Source: Rotaria sordida (Eukaryota; Rotifera; Eurotatoria; Philodinida; Philodinidae). From it: a DNA stretch of 64,000 nt. Below, piece after piece: positions 25,001 through 37,530 of this stretch (the stretch's first letter is position 1; each line of letters starts with the position of its first letter). The stretch covers positions 54,962-118,961 of the forward strand of contig CAJNOL010000603.1 in NCBI GenBank assembly GCA_905250125.1. Reading direction: 5' to 3'. A program made the translations under genes and the position numbers. A model generated the notes under the pieces. The model was not told where the DNA came from. It was given only the letters and a program-made list of their open reading frames with translations, and searched no databases.

Positions 25001-28000
25001 TAAGGAAGAAAAGAACAATACTCCAGCTATTCAACTACTTTGCAGTATGGAGTATTCAATAGCTTAATATTTTCGGACAGAAGATCGGCCTGATATTGAA
25101 TTCTTGTACTACTGATTTTTTTTTTGCCCATGGATAGTGTTTTAATAGAAACTCTAAAAGGATTCGAGTTAACTAAACTTTTGAAAATTTTTTCTCGAAG
25201 CTCAAGATTTTCGGAAAATTCGTATTTTCGAATTTCGATCTAAAACTTTGTGCATATACTAACTTTCATAAAAAAAACATCACAAGTTTTGAACAACATC
25301 TCTTCGAAATATGAGACGTTCAAGACATAGACTCTTTTTTATGAATAATGTATCGAAAAGACTTTATTGAAAAATTATGAATTTTTTTATGGAAGTTAAT
25401 CTAATTGAGTTCTCTATCTGTGTAAAGTTTTAGATCAAAATACAAGTTTTCCGACAAGCTGGGATGTCCAGAAAATAGATATATCAAAAATTCGATAGCT
25501 TACAAGGGTATTCTTCTAATTGATACGTTACTTTTGAGTAGAGACTATGTACATTATGCAGATTCAAATGTACTTACACCTATAGTAATAGTATGTCTTT
25601 TAAGAAGTCCTCCTTAGAATCGATTTACCACTTAGAACAGATTGTTAGGGCTGAAATTTACAGGAATGAGTGATTCTAGTAAGAAATATTTATGGTAAAA
25701 ATTCCAGATCGACATGTCCCCTACTAGACCGAGCCTCCAGTTTGTTTATGTAACTTCCAAGAGAATCGTTATAACTTGGTCATTATAAGATGTACAGATG
25801 GGAGTTATTCCAATTTTCCTGTTTGTAAAAAAAAACGCTAAAAACGATTTAGAAATGGATTTTTTAATAGATTTCAGTGGACTATTTTAAAGCACGTAAT
25901 AGATGAAGACAGCTAACGCCATCTGTCATAAATGTTCTATGCAGTTTTTCCAAAACAGAAAATTGCAGAAAAATTCATACATATTCTGAAAGAGGAAGTT
26001 TCAGTGCATCTTCCTATGACAAAAATGCAACTTTGATATTTTTTCGACAAATTGAATTTTCTAAATAGAGTCTCTTAATGAATTAAGGATTTCACGATAA
26101 TATTATATATTTAACTTAATTCCTAAATTGTTTTGAAAATCTAATTCTCTTATAAACAAATGAGTTTATTGAATTACCTTGATGTTTACTAATTTTCACT
26201 CTAAAAAAAGAACAATCTCCTCAATTATACAAAACAATCGCATTTTCAAAATTAAAGATTATTTTTGTTTTTATTATCTTTAGACAAACATCTATGCCCG
26301 TATCGACAAATGATCGAAAACCCGTATCATCTTCATCGAATATATCATCTCAATTACAAGCATATTTTAATTCCCAACAACAACAACAACCATCATCATC
26401 ATCATCATCATCTCTTTTTTCATCAAATTTAGTTAATGATCCAGCAATAATTTATCAACAACAATTACAACGAAGTTTGTCATCAGTAAATCAACAACAA
26501 CAATCAAATTCAATGTTATATGATGATATGCAACGTTCATTTCGTCATCTACCATCACAAACAACATCAACAAATAATTCATCATATTTTCCTTCAAATA
26601 TATCCATATCTCAACAACAACAACAATCAAATGATAATATAATTTCACGTTTATCACAAGCTATGCAAACACATGGTAAACAACAACAAGAAAAATTTGA
26701 TCAACAACACCAAAGACGTGAATTAGAATTTGAACGTTTAAAATTATTTCAACAAGCTGAACAAATACGTTTACAACGTGATGAAGATGAACGACGTCAA
26801 TATGAACAACAAGAATTACGTAAAAAACAAGAATTAAATAATAATAATAATAGGCAAATGATTTTTGAACAATTAACAAAACCAGTTGATAATAAAAAAT
26901 CATCAACTATAGATATAGATCCATTTTTAGTACTTCAACAATCAATACAATATCAAAAAGAACAACAAGCTAAAATTGAAGCACAACAGTAATTAATTCA
27001 ATTACTTATATATATATATTGAATTTTTTTTTTTAATTTTCATAGAGCGGAAAATATTCGTCGATATCAAGAAAAATATCGTGAACAACCTCAACAACAA
27101 CAACAACCAATATATAAATTATCTGAAACAACAAATTGGACTCGACATCCATCTCAGACTAATGATTTAACACAAACATTTAATTTTGTTGATATTCAAA
27201 AACAAGAAGAGGAAAGACGTTCGAGAGAAGCAGCTGCTTTTGCTCATCAATACGTATGTCAAAAGCTAAAGCAAAAAAAAATTTGATATTTATTTTTAAT
27301 GACTATGTCTATACCATTTTATGATATTTTGTTTTTTAAATTAAAAATTATACTCCAATTCGATACTTTGTTCTTTTTTCGTTATCGAACTAACATAAAC
27401 ATAGTATAAAGAAAAGAAAAAAGTTTTCAATTGAGGACACCTAAATAAATTTCTTGTGATGACTACTAATAATGAAGTCTTATAGTGAGATTTGAAAGAA
27501 TGTAATGTAACTTATCATTTGTAGCTATAATGGATCCATAGGAAGGCCTTAATACGATTAGAAAAAGTATTCGTGTCTGTAGGCCTTTGGAGATGAATTA
27601 TGGTCGTTTTACTGAATTTTTAGTATAGTCAAATAATGGAATTTCAGCCGAAAAGAATATTCCTTTGTTAGGATATTGAATTTGAATAAAGCAGTCATTT
27701 GCAACAAAAATCGAGTTTACATGAAAATTCAATACTTTAACAAAGGAACATTCTATTTATTTTTGCTGTTGACACTTTCAGAATATTCTAATGATCATTA
27801 GATCTATCTATGGATAAAATTCCAAGTCGAAATTCTTTCATCGGATTTTCCAGTAAATACTGAAAATTCAGTAAAACGGTCATAACTTCACTTCAAAGGC
27901 CTATGGGATATGAGCCTCTTAAGTATTTTTTCTAGTCTCTCCGAGACATCCTTATAGGTCCAATATGATCTTAAGCGGCAGGCTACAGTCGGAGAAGTTA

Positions 28001-31000
28001 TTGGAAGCCGTGAGGATCCATATATATTTTATCGAAGTTATCGATGATATTCCGAGAGGATATCTGCAGTATCTCTCTATACCGTTTCGGCGATAAGGTA
28101 CATAGTTGTCACACCCAGTTTAGCCGAAACATTAAGACGTCATATTTCGTTTGCAAGATATACTTGTTTTGAGTTTTCATTCATTTGTGAAAGATATAAA
28201 TAAATAGTTGAATCAAACTATGTTTACCAAAAAACAAAAAAGAACAGATTCAATTTTTACATTTAAAAAAATAAAAATTTACTGTTTTCAAACAATTTTG
28301 TTTGATTCGAAGTTTATTTATAACTTTGTTTTTCCTAATTAATTTCTATTTAATTAGGGTAAATCTCAGACTTTACCTATACAAAATTCCGCTTCATTAT
28401 CATCGACCAATAAATCGGGTTCATGGGCTCAAACATTATTTGCCGGTAGCAATAGTGGTAATAGTAATGTTCCATCGACATCAAGTCATATATTGTCGGA
28501 TCATAATACAAATGAGAATACATTAACTGATGCATCATCTATAGCATCTTATAATCAACAGGCAACAAATGCGGTACTATCTCTTTTAAATATTCATGTA
28601 TGTTGTATTGTGATTAATTCATGTTTTGCTTATCTAACGTATTAATCTATAATATGTATATTAGAATAAAGAAAAATATTTGTTTTTTTTGTGAAGTGTA
28701 TTTATATAACGTTTTTTTTTTTGTTTATAGCCTAAATCTCGATCGGCAACTAATCAACAATCAATATCATGGAATGGACCTAGTAACGTATCTAATACAT
28801 CACTTCAAGATATTCAAAGACAACAACAACAAACACAAGTAAGAAAAACATTTTTATAGATGATATTGTCTTATTTTTGATTCATTCTAGAACGAACCCA
28901 TACAACAACAATCACATCATATTACATCAACAACAACACCACCTGTATGGACTGGTAATATTCCATCTCAACAATCATCATCAGCATTCTTATGGGCTAA
29001 TCAAAATTCTTCATCATCAAATAAACCTATAACAACAAATACCAATAAACCATCGTATGTATCAACTATTCTGTAGAAGTATCAAGTTTATTAATGCAAC
29101 AGATGTTGTTGTTATTATTATTATTTTTGTTTTTGCATTTCAATATTATGACATAATTTAATAGACAAGATATTGAATTATATATATATAAATATATAAT
29201 GAACTCTGTCTTGATTAATTTATGTAAATAAAATATTCTAAGTTTTGATAAAACTCTTCGAACCGTTTGAATTAGAGTTGTATCAAGGATTTTATTAATA
29301 CTATTTCAAATAAAGATTGATTAACATATTATTTTGAATAAGTTAATACTTTAATTCTTTTCTTGATATTTATGATTGTAAACTCGATATTTTTTTTCTA
29401 TTACAGACAATCAGAAAAAACCGATTAATATTAAATATTGTAGTGTGATCAGTAGATGCTGTTTATCAATGGAGTATGGCCCCTATTTCTTTAGTTAAAA
29501 TGGCTATGAAATTGGAAATTTTTCGAATTAAAAAACAAAAATTCAACTTTACTGATTTTCATCAATAATCATCTTAGATTTTTACAAGGTGGTCCATAAA
29601 TAATTAGACAATAAAAAAAAAACTTCAATCTCTCAAGTTTGCTATAATCAATCGGATTAATATTTTTTTTTTTATAAGGAAACTGTCAAATAGATGCTGC
29701 GTGAGAGGACTAGCACTATTGATCAAAAGTATCTCAGCCATTCTTAGGGTTAGACATGTGAAATGTTTGGGATACCCAGAAGTTCATCGTTAGGACTTTC
29801 GGCAATAATGGACAAAGAGCGGAAGTCCTAAATTTTTAGCGTATATTTTACCTTAGAAATATAGGTCAGTGAGATGAGTCTGATCTCGTTCGCTTGAGGT
29901 GAAGAGGAGTTGTAATATTTTACTGATGTCAATTTGTAGAGATTGGGTGTGGAGTGGGAGTGATGGTATAGGTATGTGGGACGGAGTGTAGATGAGGTTT
30001 ATGGGTGTTTTCCTCAAACTTACAGTGCTCAGAGCTTTTGTATATAGGCTAATGCAACCTTTGATTACCATACATTTACTCTTGAATGCAATATTAGTCC
30101 GAATGACTATTATATCAACCAATAACTAAACAAGCTCTATAAATTTGCCTCACTAAAATTTTAAAAGCAACTTATTGATTCTTTGCCTTCCCTCATTAAA
30201 TTATAGAACTCATTATGAGACAAGCTATCATAACTCAAGCAATCGAAATCAGGCTGGTTTCGTTAATTTACATTTCTAAAGCAGCACATATACTAAAAAT
30301 TTTTAGATGTGTAACCTTAACAACAGCTGAGATCATAGGGAAGTAGGATGCTGCGGGTCCCTCCGAGCCCGGGTTCAAAATTCTATTTTTTTTTGTCGGG
30401 CCCGATTACGCGTTTTTGTGGACTTACAGCTGTCGACAGGAGAGTACCTTCGGTCAGTGGTGTAATTCAAAACAGTGTCAATTTCCAATTTCCTTACAGA
30501 TAAAAGCTTTGAAAAAGTTCTCTATCGTTGAAAAAAAAAGATCAGTCCGGTTGATTAAAGCAGATTGGATATATTAAATGATTTTATTGCCTAGTTATTT
30601 ATGGGTCACCTTTATATATGAATTTGATTGTATTGCTTTTTAAATTAAATATAGAACCCCATGGACTGAATTAAAATCCACATCATCACCACCGTCAACA
30701 ACAATACCATCTGGAAATATAAATCTACCTAATGATGAAACAATAAAAAATGAACATGAAGCAAAATCTATATTTAACACAACACGTACACAAGATGTTC
30801 TATCAAAATGGACTCAAACTCAATTTAAAGATAGTTTAAAAGATGTTGATGGTAGATAAAAAAAAAAAAACAAATTCTTTTTTTTTCTAAAATACTTTTC
30901 TTCATTATTCAAGTGCCAACACTTGTTCAATTATTAAAAGATATTGATAATGCTGGTGAAATTGTTGAATATGTACAACCATATATAGGAACAGTTAGTA

Positions 31001-31353
31001 AAGCTAAAGAATTTGCCAATGATTTTCTTTTAAAACGAAATCAATTAGCTAATGCTGAGGTTGATGAATATTTTTATAAAACAATAAAAAAAAAACAATT
31101 TTTTTTTTGTTTTTTTTTTCAAATTTAGCCTGATTTGGATAATGAACGTTTAAATGAATTAGTTATGGCACCAACATCTTCTAATGATAATAGTTATAGT
31201 GGTGGTGATGAAGGTTTTCAATTAGCATCAAGTAATGGACAAAAGAAAAAAGCAAAAAAAATGAAAGGTCAAAAAATCGATGGTAAACAACTTGGTTTTA
31301 TGGTTAATAATCGACCTGAACAACGAGATGATATTGATCAAGTACCAATATAA
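22065..31353 (+). CDS. GIGYF: GIGYF (GRB10-interacting GYF protein), 17 exons
   Basis: GIGYF proteins are cytoplasmic scaffolds that pair with the cap-binding protein 4EHP and with decay factors to repress mRNAs. Exons: 22065-22123, 22192-22453, 22514-22824, 23044-23282, 23339-23440, 23505-23659, 23730-23808, 23864-23967, 24029-24522, 26284-26988, 27046-27253, 28358-28573, 28731-28838, 28891-29054, 30655-30851, 30914-31059 and 31129-31353. They total 3774 bases, or 1257 residues, close to human GIGYF2 (about 1300). Visible parts: N-terminal LNFGPEWLRALS; 4EHP-binding YSKDEILAL (residues 54-62); RG-rich region; MPEWMDD with a following acidic patch; GYF domain about 480-536 (WFYKDPQNTIQGPFSSADM, WFAAGYF, VKRLGE); a Gln-rich coiled coil; and a conserved C-terminal helical part (VPTLVQLLKDID, AKEFANDFLLKRN) ending KQLGFMVNN. 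Introns 9, 11 and 14 hold repeats. Confidence 0.95.
24523..26283. repeat. GIGYF intron 9, containing a dispersed foldback repeat
   Basis: This 1.76 kb intron is far longer than its neighbours. The segment 25190-25460 resembles 55430-55640: both contain AGTTTTGAACAA-like sequence followed by CTCTTC, and both end with TTTTTTATGGAAG, TTGAGTTCTCTAT and AGATCAAAAT-like blocks in the same order. Both are internally self-complementary. The remainder of the intron shows no exon. Confidence 0.55.
27525..27975. mobile_element. Foldback (MITE-like) element in GIGYF intron 11
   Basis: The outer arms pair TAATGGATCCATAGGAAGGCC near 27528 with the diverged complement of GACATCCTTATAGGTCCAAT near 27945. 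Inner pairs include TCGTTTTACTGAATTTT with AAAATTCAGTAAAACGGTC. The centre is near 27740. There is no coding content. Confidence 0.7.
29585..30612. mobile_element. Terminal-inverted-repeat element in GIGYF intron 14
   Basis: The left end reads AAGGTGGTCCATAAATAATT (29587 on) and the right end reads AGTTATTTATGGGTCACCTT (ending near 30612), an inverted pair of about 28 bases. TA lies next to both ends, though not in a perfectly symmetric position. The spacing (about 1 kb) and ends resemble Tc1/mariner-like elements. A minus-strand open frame at 29853-30122 has no recognisable transposase motif. A GT-rich stretch lies at 29935-30010. Confidence 0.6.
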
Positions 31354-31806
31354 AAGAAAAGAAAAAAAGAAGACATTATAAAATTTATCTCTTATTTTCA
31401 CTATGTGTATATATTTTATATCTTTTATCTCTCTTGTCATTTTCGAACGTATGGTTTTTTTTTGTTAAAAACCCATTGATAATATGTGCGGTTTCCTATG
31501 AGCTTTTTAAAAGTGTATACAGTTTTTTTGTCTGATTATACATCACTTTTATTACCTAGTTATAATCGTTGAAAACCTGTTTATTGAGTCATTTGTTTTG
31601 TTTTGTTTTTTCTTTGTTGTCTGATGTTGTTGGTTTTCATTAACGATTCTTTATTCTATTATTAATATTTATTAAAAAAAAAAAAAACCTAAAATTCGGA
31701 CAGACAGAGAGAGATAAAATGAAAATGATTATATTTTGATTTGTTTTGTTTTCTTTGTCGAATTGTTTTGTAGGTAAGTTTATGAAATGTATAACATTTT
31801 TAGATT
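31354..31806. other. Short GIGYF to CENP-S intergenic gap
   Basis: Only 453 bases separate the GIGYF stop from the next start on the same strand. The gap is T-rich. Just before the CENP-S start it contains TTTTGTAG, then GTAAGT, then a pyrimidine-rich stretch ending TTTTTAG three bases before the ATG. This could be a tiny 5' untranslated intron or a trans-splice acceptor. Confidence 0.4.
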
Positions 31807-32761
31807 ATGGCTGATTTAGATGATGAACGACTCTTACAAGATCCTGGCTCGGTGCGTTTTCAAATTTCATAAAAATTATCTTTTGTTTAATAAAATAAGA
31901 ATTTAACAGATCTATTTTAAGTTTAATATCTGAAAAAATATTTTCACATGTATAGTCAATACATTTCAAATTTTCGTGAAGAAAAAAAAAACTCAAATCA
32001 ATGGATTTTGACTTATTTGTATTCATTACAAACATTTTCGTATAAGTCTAAAATATTTTTCATTCTTTGAAAATTTACACAAATTATGATGAAGATGTGC
32101 ACGAGTTATCCTACACATTTGTAACATGAATATATTTATCATTTTTAGAGTCTTCCCATTAGGATAGGATTAAGGGAGAGGGAGATATAAAAACTTTGTA
32201 GGATAAAGTTAAGCATGGGATAAGGATTAGAAAATTTTTCTTAACTAGATTGTAAGATAGGGAAAAAAAGAATATTTGTTTTGGAATAGATCATTTAATA
32301 AGAATTTTTAAATATTTAATTTTTGTTTTTCTTTAGAGATTAAAAGTAGCACTTCATGCAGCATGTGGTAAAATTTGTGAACAATTACAAATACAATCAA
32401 ATGTTACTGTAGATAAACAAGTTGTAAATGCTATTGGTGATATAACATTTCAACAAATAGAAACATTTTGTCAAGATCTTGATGTATTTTCAAAGTAAAA
32501 TAGTTTCATCTTTTTAATTAAGATATTCATTTATTTAGACATGGTAAACGAACGACAATTAATGTCGATGATGTACGCCTTCTTTGTCGTCGTAATCCAG
32601 GTCTTCTTGATAAAATTGATGATTTTCAACGTTCATTAAAACCATTAAAAACAACAAGTCGATCAACAACTAGTCGAAATAATATATCATCTCGATATGA
32701 TGATCATAATGTTGATATAACTGTCGTTGAATCATCATCAGATATGGATGATATAAATTGA
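31807..32761 (+). CDS. CENPS: CENP-S / MHF1 histone-fold protein
   Basis: Three exons (31807-31851, 32337-32494, 32539-32761) encode 141 residues, close to the vertebrate protein (about 138). CENP-S pairs with CENP-X as the MHF histone-fold complex, acting at kinetochores and with FANCM at stalled forks. The histone fold runs from about residue 16 to 90: RLKVALHAACGKICEQL (first helix), a central helix containing ITFQQIETFCQDLDVFSKHG, then KRTTINVDDVRLLCRRNPGL, which matches the family's RTTIN-DV-LL-RR signature. The tail is Ser/Thr/Arg-rich and acidic at the end (SSSDMDDIN). Both splice junctions preserve frame. The CENP-X partner is not in this window. AATAAA near 32805 may be the polyadenylation signal. 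Confidence 0.93.
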
Positions 32762-35700
32762 TAGATGAAATGTTAAAAACTATATCCAATCGTTGTCATT
32801 TTTGTTAAATAAAACATATCGTTATGGTTCATCTTTAAGTTCATTTTGATGAATAGAAAGATAAATTTGAAAGAAAATGTTTCTTTTTTTCTTTTTTTTT
32901 TTTGAAAAAACGTTTGATATATTATAAAGATAAGTTCAATAGACATTATTAGTTTTATGATGAATGTTCACTGAGTTATTTTATTTTTTTTGTAGACAAT
33001 ATTTATACATTCTTTTGAATATATTAAACTATTTTGTATAACTATGAATTCAAAAATATCAAATAGCTTTTAATAATTTTATTAGATTTTTGTTGAAAAT
33101 TTCAATATTTATAATAAACTCTCTTAGTTCATTATCCCTCTTAGATAAAGATCTCTTATGTCAATACTTCACACATGAAAAAAAAAGAACGCCTAATCCA
33201 TCACTTTAATAATATCGATTATTTTCTTTTTGTCTATTCATAACACAATCATAGAAATATTTCTCTCTTTTGTCTACAAGAAAAAAAAAAAAATTTCAAT
33301 ATTCAAAGATAATAATAAATATTGTAAGCAACTTTTAAACAAATTTTTTTCTTTTTAATTGTTTCTAATATATTTCAATGATTACACAAGAGCGAGTAAT
33401 AATGTACAAGAGAACGAGTCATCTCGTCTGTCAAAATCATATAATGTATTCATACAGGAAATTCAACGTTTATTTAAAGTAAGATGCCTGCAAGGCGTTT
33501 AATGCATCTATCGACATTATTAAAAAAAAAAGAAGAAAAGACTAGTAGAGACGTGTCTTTATTGCCAATAGCATTATAGACAATGGACAGTTGTTTATGC
33601 CTTTCATGTATTTTTACAATACCAACAGAATCATTGATAATAATCTATCGTCATCACTCGTATAGCTATATGATTAATAATGTCCTTGTTAGCGATAGTA
33701 AAATATAACTACAAAAAGATATAATAAAAATTACATGAAAGGAAAAAAAACACAGCTGTTGTACGGCGATATTATCACAATGATGTTCGATTCTAAGGTT
33801 AACTAATTGAGATTTATTGATAATGAAAAAAAGAAAAGGAAGGAACAGAAATAGTCGTTAACAAAATTTATTTACTGTAGATTGACTTTGATATATATAT
33901 ATATATATTGATTGATTCCTTTTCTTGATTTTCGGATTTAAGAACAATTATCAAATAGAATGTTGATTATGTGTGAAATCTAATTCTTCCACTTCAAAAT
34001 TAAGTGACTCTTGTGATTTTCAATTTTTAAGCTACATAAGTTGTCACAATAAGAGAGAAATTGTTGAAGTACGTATTTATGGATTAGATGAGTTCTTTAT
34101 TTTTTTTTCTTCGTTCATTGTTACCTGTCGAATGATGAAGAAAAAAAACCTAACTTTATGACAGCATTCATTTTTATACCTTACAAACAATATAAGTCAT
34201 TCCCTTAAGATTAACACGCAAAAAAAAAAAAGAAAAAGAAACGAGTTGGATCACTTCAATCTATTCTATAATCCTTTCGTCTTTCATTTTCTCTCTTAGT
34301 TAGTCTGTACATACAGGTGAAAGGCAGAACATGCGAGATTTTCTTTCACTCACTCTCTCTCTTTAAACATTAAGTAGACTAACTCTCGTGCTGCACGAAA
34401 GAACAGGAAACACTAGACGTATGTATTGATGAATAGTAGGTGGTCGTCCATTAGGATGAGTAGCTCTCGGGGTCATTTGAGTGGGCACCGTCAACACTAT
34501 TCTATTCTCTTATTCAACACTACTTGAGAGTCTAGCCATCATCACCATCGTTTTGCTTTTCGCCTCCCTATTTCTCTCATATGTCTAGATCGTTCTTTTT
34601 ATTTCTTCAATCATTCTAATCGTCACCTCAGTTGTTGTTGTTATTTTTTGATATACTTCATCGAACTGTGTTAGTTTTATGTTAATCGAACATTGAATAT
34701 AAAGATCATCTACTCATTCATTGTCTCTCTTTCTCCCTTTCATCTATTAAATGACAATCTACAGTTTATATTTAAAGTAAGATACACTTTGACCGTTATC
34801 AACCTCGTTTTTTTGTTCTTCTCTTCACGCCTTGTTACTGTAGTAAATGATGAGTTCAAATTATATGTCGATGAAATTAGTTGGATAGACACAAAAAAAA
34901 AAAAAAAGAAAGAAATTTGGTCACTAACAAAAAATAAAAAACAAACAACTATAAATCTAATACATATAGATCGATAATGTAATGTAAGATTTGCATATAT
35001 TTTTATACATTTACTTTCATTGAACAGAAGTTAAACTATAATAGATTGAATGCTGTTAGATAGGTCTTGATATAAGAAGGAAAAAATAAATAAATGTTAC
35101 ATATTAATCGAGAATATAATATTCATTAACTTTTAAAGGACAAGATAAATAAAAAGTTTTCACATCATTACAGCTAAGAATTGATTTCAGACATGAGTGA
35201 ATAGCTCGTCTAATTACTTTTCTTTTTGTATGTAGTTCAACTTTTAAAAGAAATCAATTTTCTCTTCTTTTTCTATTCTTTATGATTGCGTTTGTGTGTG
35301 TGTGTACTCTCACGGGCTTCGCGCGTGCGTGTATGTTACTGCTCATTTTCTTTCTTTTTTTTTTTTTTTTGTACGAGCGAACGTCTTCTGACCTCCTCTC
35401 ATCTCTCTATATAGAAGAAGTGTATACGCACGTCATCACCACGCTTCTCTTTGTATGATTATATAATCTCGATCTTTCTTGTACTCTTGGTTGGTTACTG
35501 TTGTCTTCAACGGATGAATATCTAAATCGGACTAGTGAGTTTGAGTCAGTCATGTTCTTTTTTTTTTTTATCTTTGTAACATGTTGAGATTCTTTGTTTA
35601 TTTGAACATTTTGTTTAGAATATGTCAGACAGACACCAACTGAGTATCTAATTAGTCTTCGTATACTGAATTCTTCTTGAATTGTTTTATAGTTTATTAG

Positions 35701-36396
35701 AAAATAGAGTGAATATCCTTGTCACATTATTAATTCCCAAAAGAGTTATTTCTGTTCTTATTATTATTATATGTTGTTAGTACTTTTTTCTTTTTTCTTA
35801 TCTTCTCGTTCTATTTCTTTCTTCTTTTTTTTTTTTTTTTTTGGTACTCGTTTATTATTGGGAAGATGCCATTTTAGTAGAAGATGCATGCGTTCATGCA
35901 TGTGGATCTATCGTCTTTATTGATCTTAACATGATGAGAAGAAGATAATTATTCAAGTATATGTAAGTAAAATAGATGATAGTGAAGAAGAATTTCTATC
36001 TATGTTCATATAAATATATAAAAGGATGAAGAAAGAATGACCTTGTTCTGTTTCTTTAAGTATATGTAAAATAAAAATAAAATCAAATACATTCGAATTT
36101 TCGTTATTTTATGCATCAAGAATGTCTTTTTCCGTTCCCATGTTCATTATTTATATAATTTTAGCATGTCTAAGGTATCTCGTAATCTAATTGGTGACAT
36201 GTCCATTTCTTTTTTCCGCTGTGTCAAATTGAACATAGTGACAGTTCATTTATCCAGCTGTTGCAGAAAAGAGAAATTTTTTTTTTCTTTTTTTTTTGTT
36301 TCTAGTCTTCTAGATCATTATTTTCTTTCTCTCGCTGGTCACCTTCGCGTTTATATATATATATATACATTCGCACATTTAATATACAAGAATAAC
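32762..36396. other. Upstream region of Frizzled
   Basis: About 3.6 kb without supported genes. It is AT-rich with two less AT-rich patches: around 34300-34560 and around 35290-35410. The second includes a (GT)n tract followed by GGCTTCGCGCGTGCGTG. Such patches near a developmental gene could be promoter or enhancer DNA. Short open frames (33973-34161, 34693-34977) are not supported. Confidence 0.35.
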
Positions 36397-37493
36397 ATGC
36401 ATAAAAAAATTGAACAATTATTTATTCTTCTTCTACTTTTAATAATAAAAATTATTTCAATAAAAAGTCAACAACAATGTCAAGCAATAACTTATTATGA
36501 ATGTAAAAATATTGGATATAATCAAACATATCTACCTAATAAATTTAATCATCAAGATCAAAAAGATGTTGCACTTGTGGTAAGAATAAAAAAAAAAGAA
36601 AAACTTATTTCTTTCAATAGCAGATGTTCTTCTTTTTAATTATTTTGATTTAATATCAAGGTTAAAATATATTGATAATAATTATTCATGTCATTTAGAC
36701 AGAGAGATAAGAATGTTTTACATATATACACTCCTACAATGTGTTAATCGATCTCTTATAGATAGGTGTAAAACATAAATGAATATTTGTTATTCTATTG
36801 TACCCTAGCGGCGAAGTCTTCATTTGACATTTATCTGACCTTATAAATGATCTGACAAATAAACAAATGTATATTATGATATCATTAGGACTACAGCAAA
36901 TGATTGTGTCAATAAAAAAGAAGAAGAAGAAAAAAAAACGAGTTGTTGTTGTTGTTGTATCAATTGTTGAAAGGCTTCCGTAAAGAAATAGTTCAAATAT
37001 TAGTTCATAAAGGTTTAATGAATGAGTTCAAAATAACTGAACGTGTCAAATAAAATGAATTTCTTCTCTAATCTAACAAAAAAAAATAACACATTGTTAA
37101 TTTAGATCAATCAATTTACAGCTTTAATTGCTGTTGGATGTTCATCTGAACTTCGTTTTTTACTTTGTTCAATTTATATGCCATTATGTTTACCAAATTA
37201 TTCAGAAACAATATTACCATGTCGCGAAGTAAAGAAAAATTAATTTCTTTAGATTTTTTCATAAATGAATATTTATTAGGTTTGTGAACGTGTTCGTACA
37301 CCATGTGAATCATATTATAAACGATATGGTTTTCTATGGCCTGATGCATTAAAATGTGAACAATATCCATCAAGTTATGAAAATCCAATTTGTATGGATC
37401 CAAAAAAAAATGAAATTTCATCAAAATCTATATCAAAATCTCGTTCTATATCTCAAACATCATGTTGTCAATGTAATACATCATTAGGTTATC

Positions 37494-37530
<37 letters not shown>

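Noticed and set aside
26433..26906. Minus-strand open frames rich in Val, Ile and Leu
   Set aside because: They are antisense to CAA/GAA-rich GIGYF exon 10, a typical codon shadow.
29401..29427. Possible alternative last exon of GIGYF after TATTACAG, reading a few residues and then a stop
   Set aside because: It would cut off the conserved C-terminal domain, which continues in phase from the acceptor at 30654. There is no support beyond a single acceptor-like sequence.
29853..30122. Open frame within the intron-14 element of GIGYF as a transposase
   Set aside because: No DDE/D catalytic residues or helix-turn-helix pattern could be identified.
30340..30385. GAGCCCGGGTTCAAAATTC as a tRNA or SINE B box
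   Set aside because: It only loosely resembles a B box. No matching A box, cloverleaf or acceptor stem could be built around it.
34300..35450. A non-coding exon or separate gene upstream of Frizzled
   Set aside because: Base composition shifts locally, but no open frame or paired splice sites could be supported.
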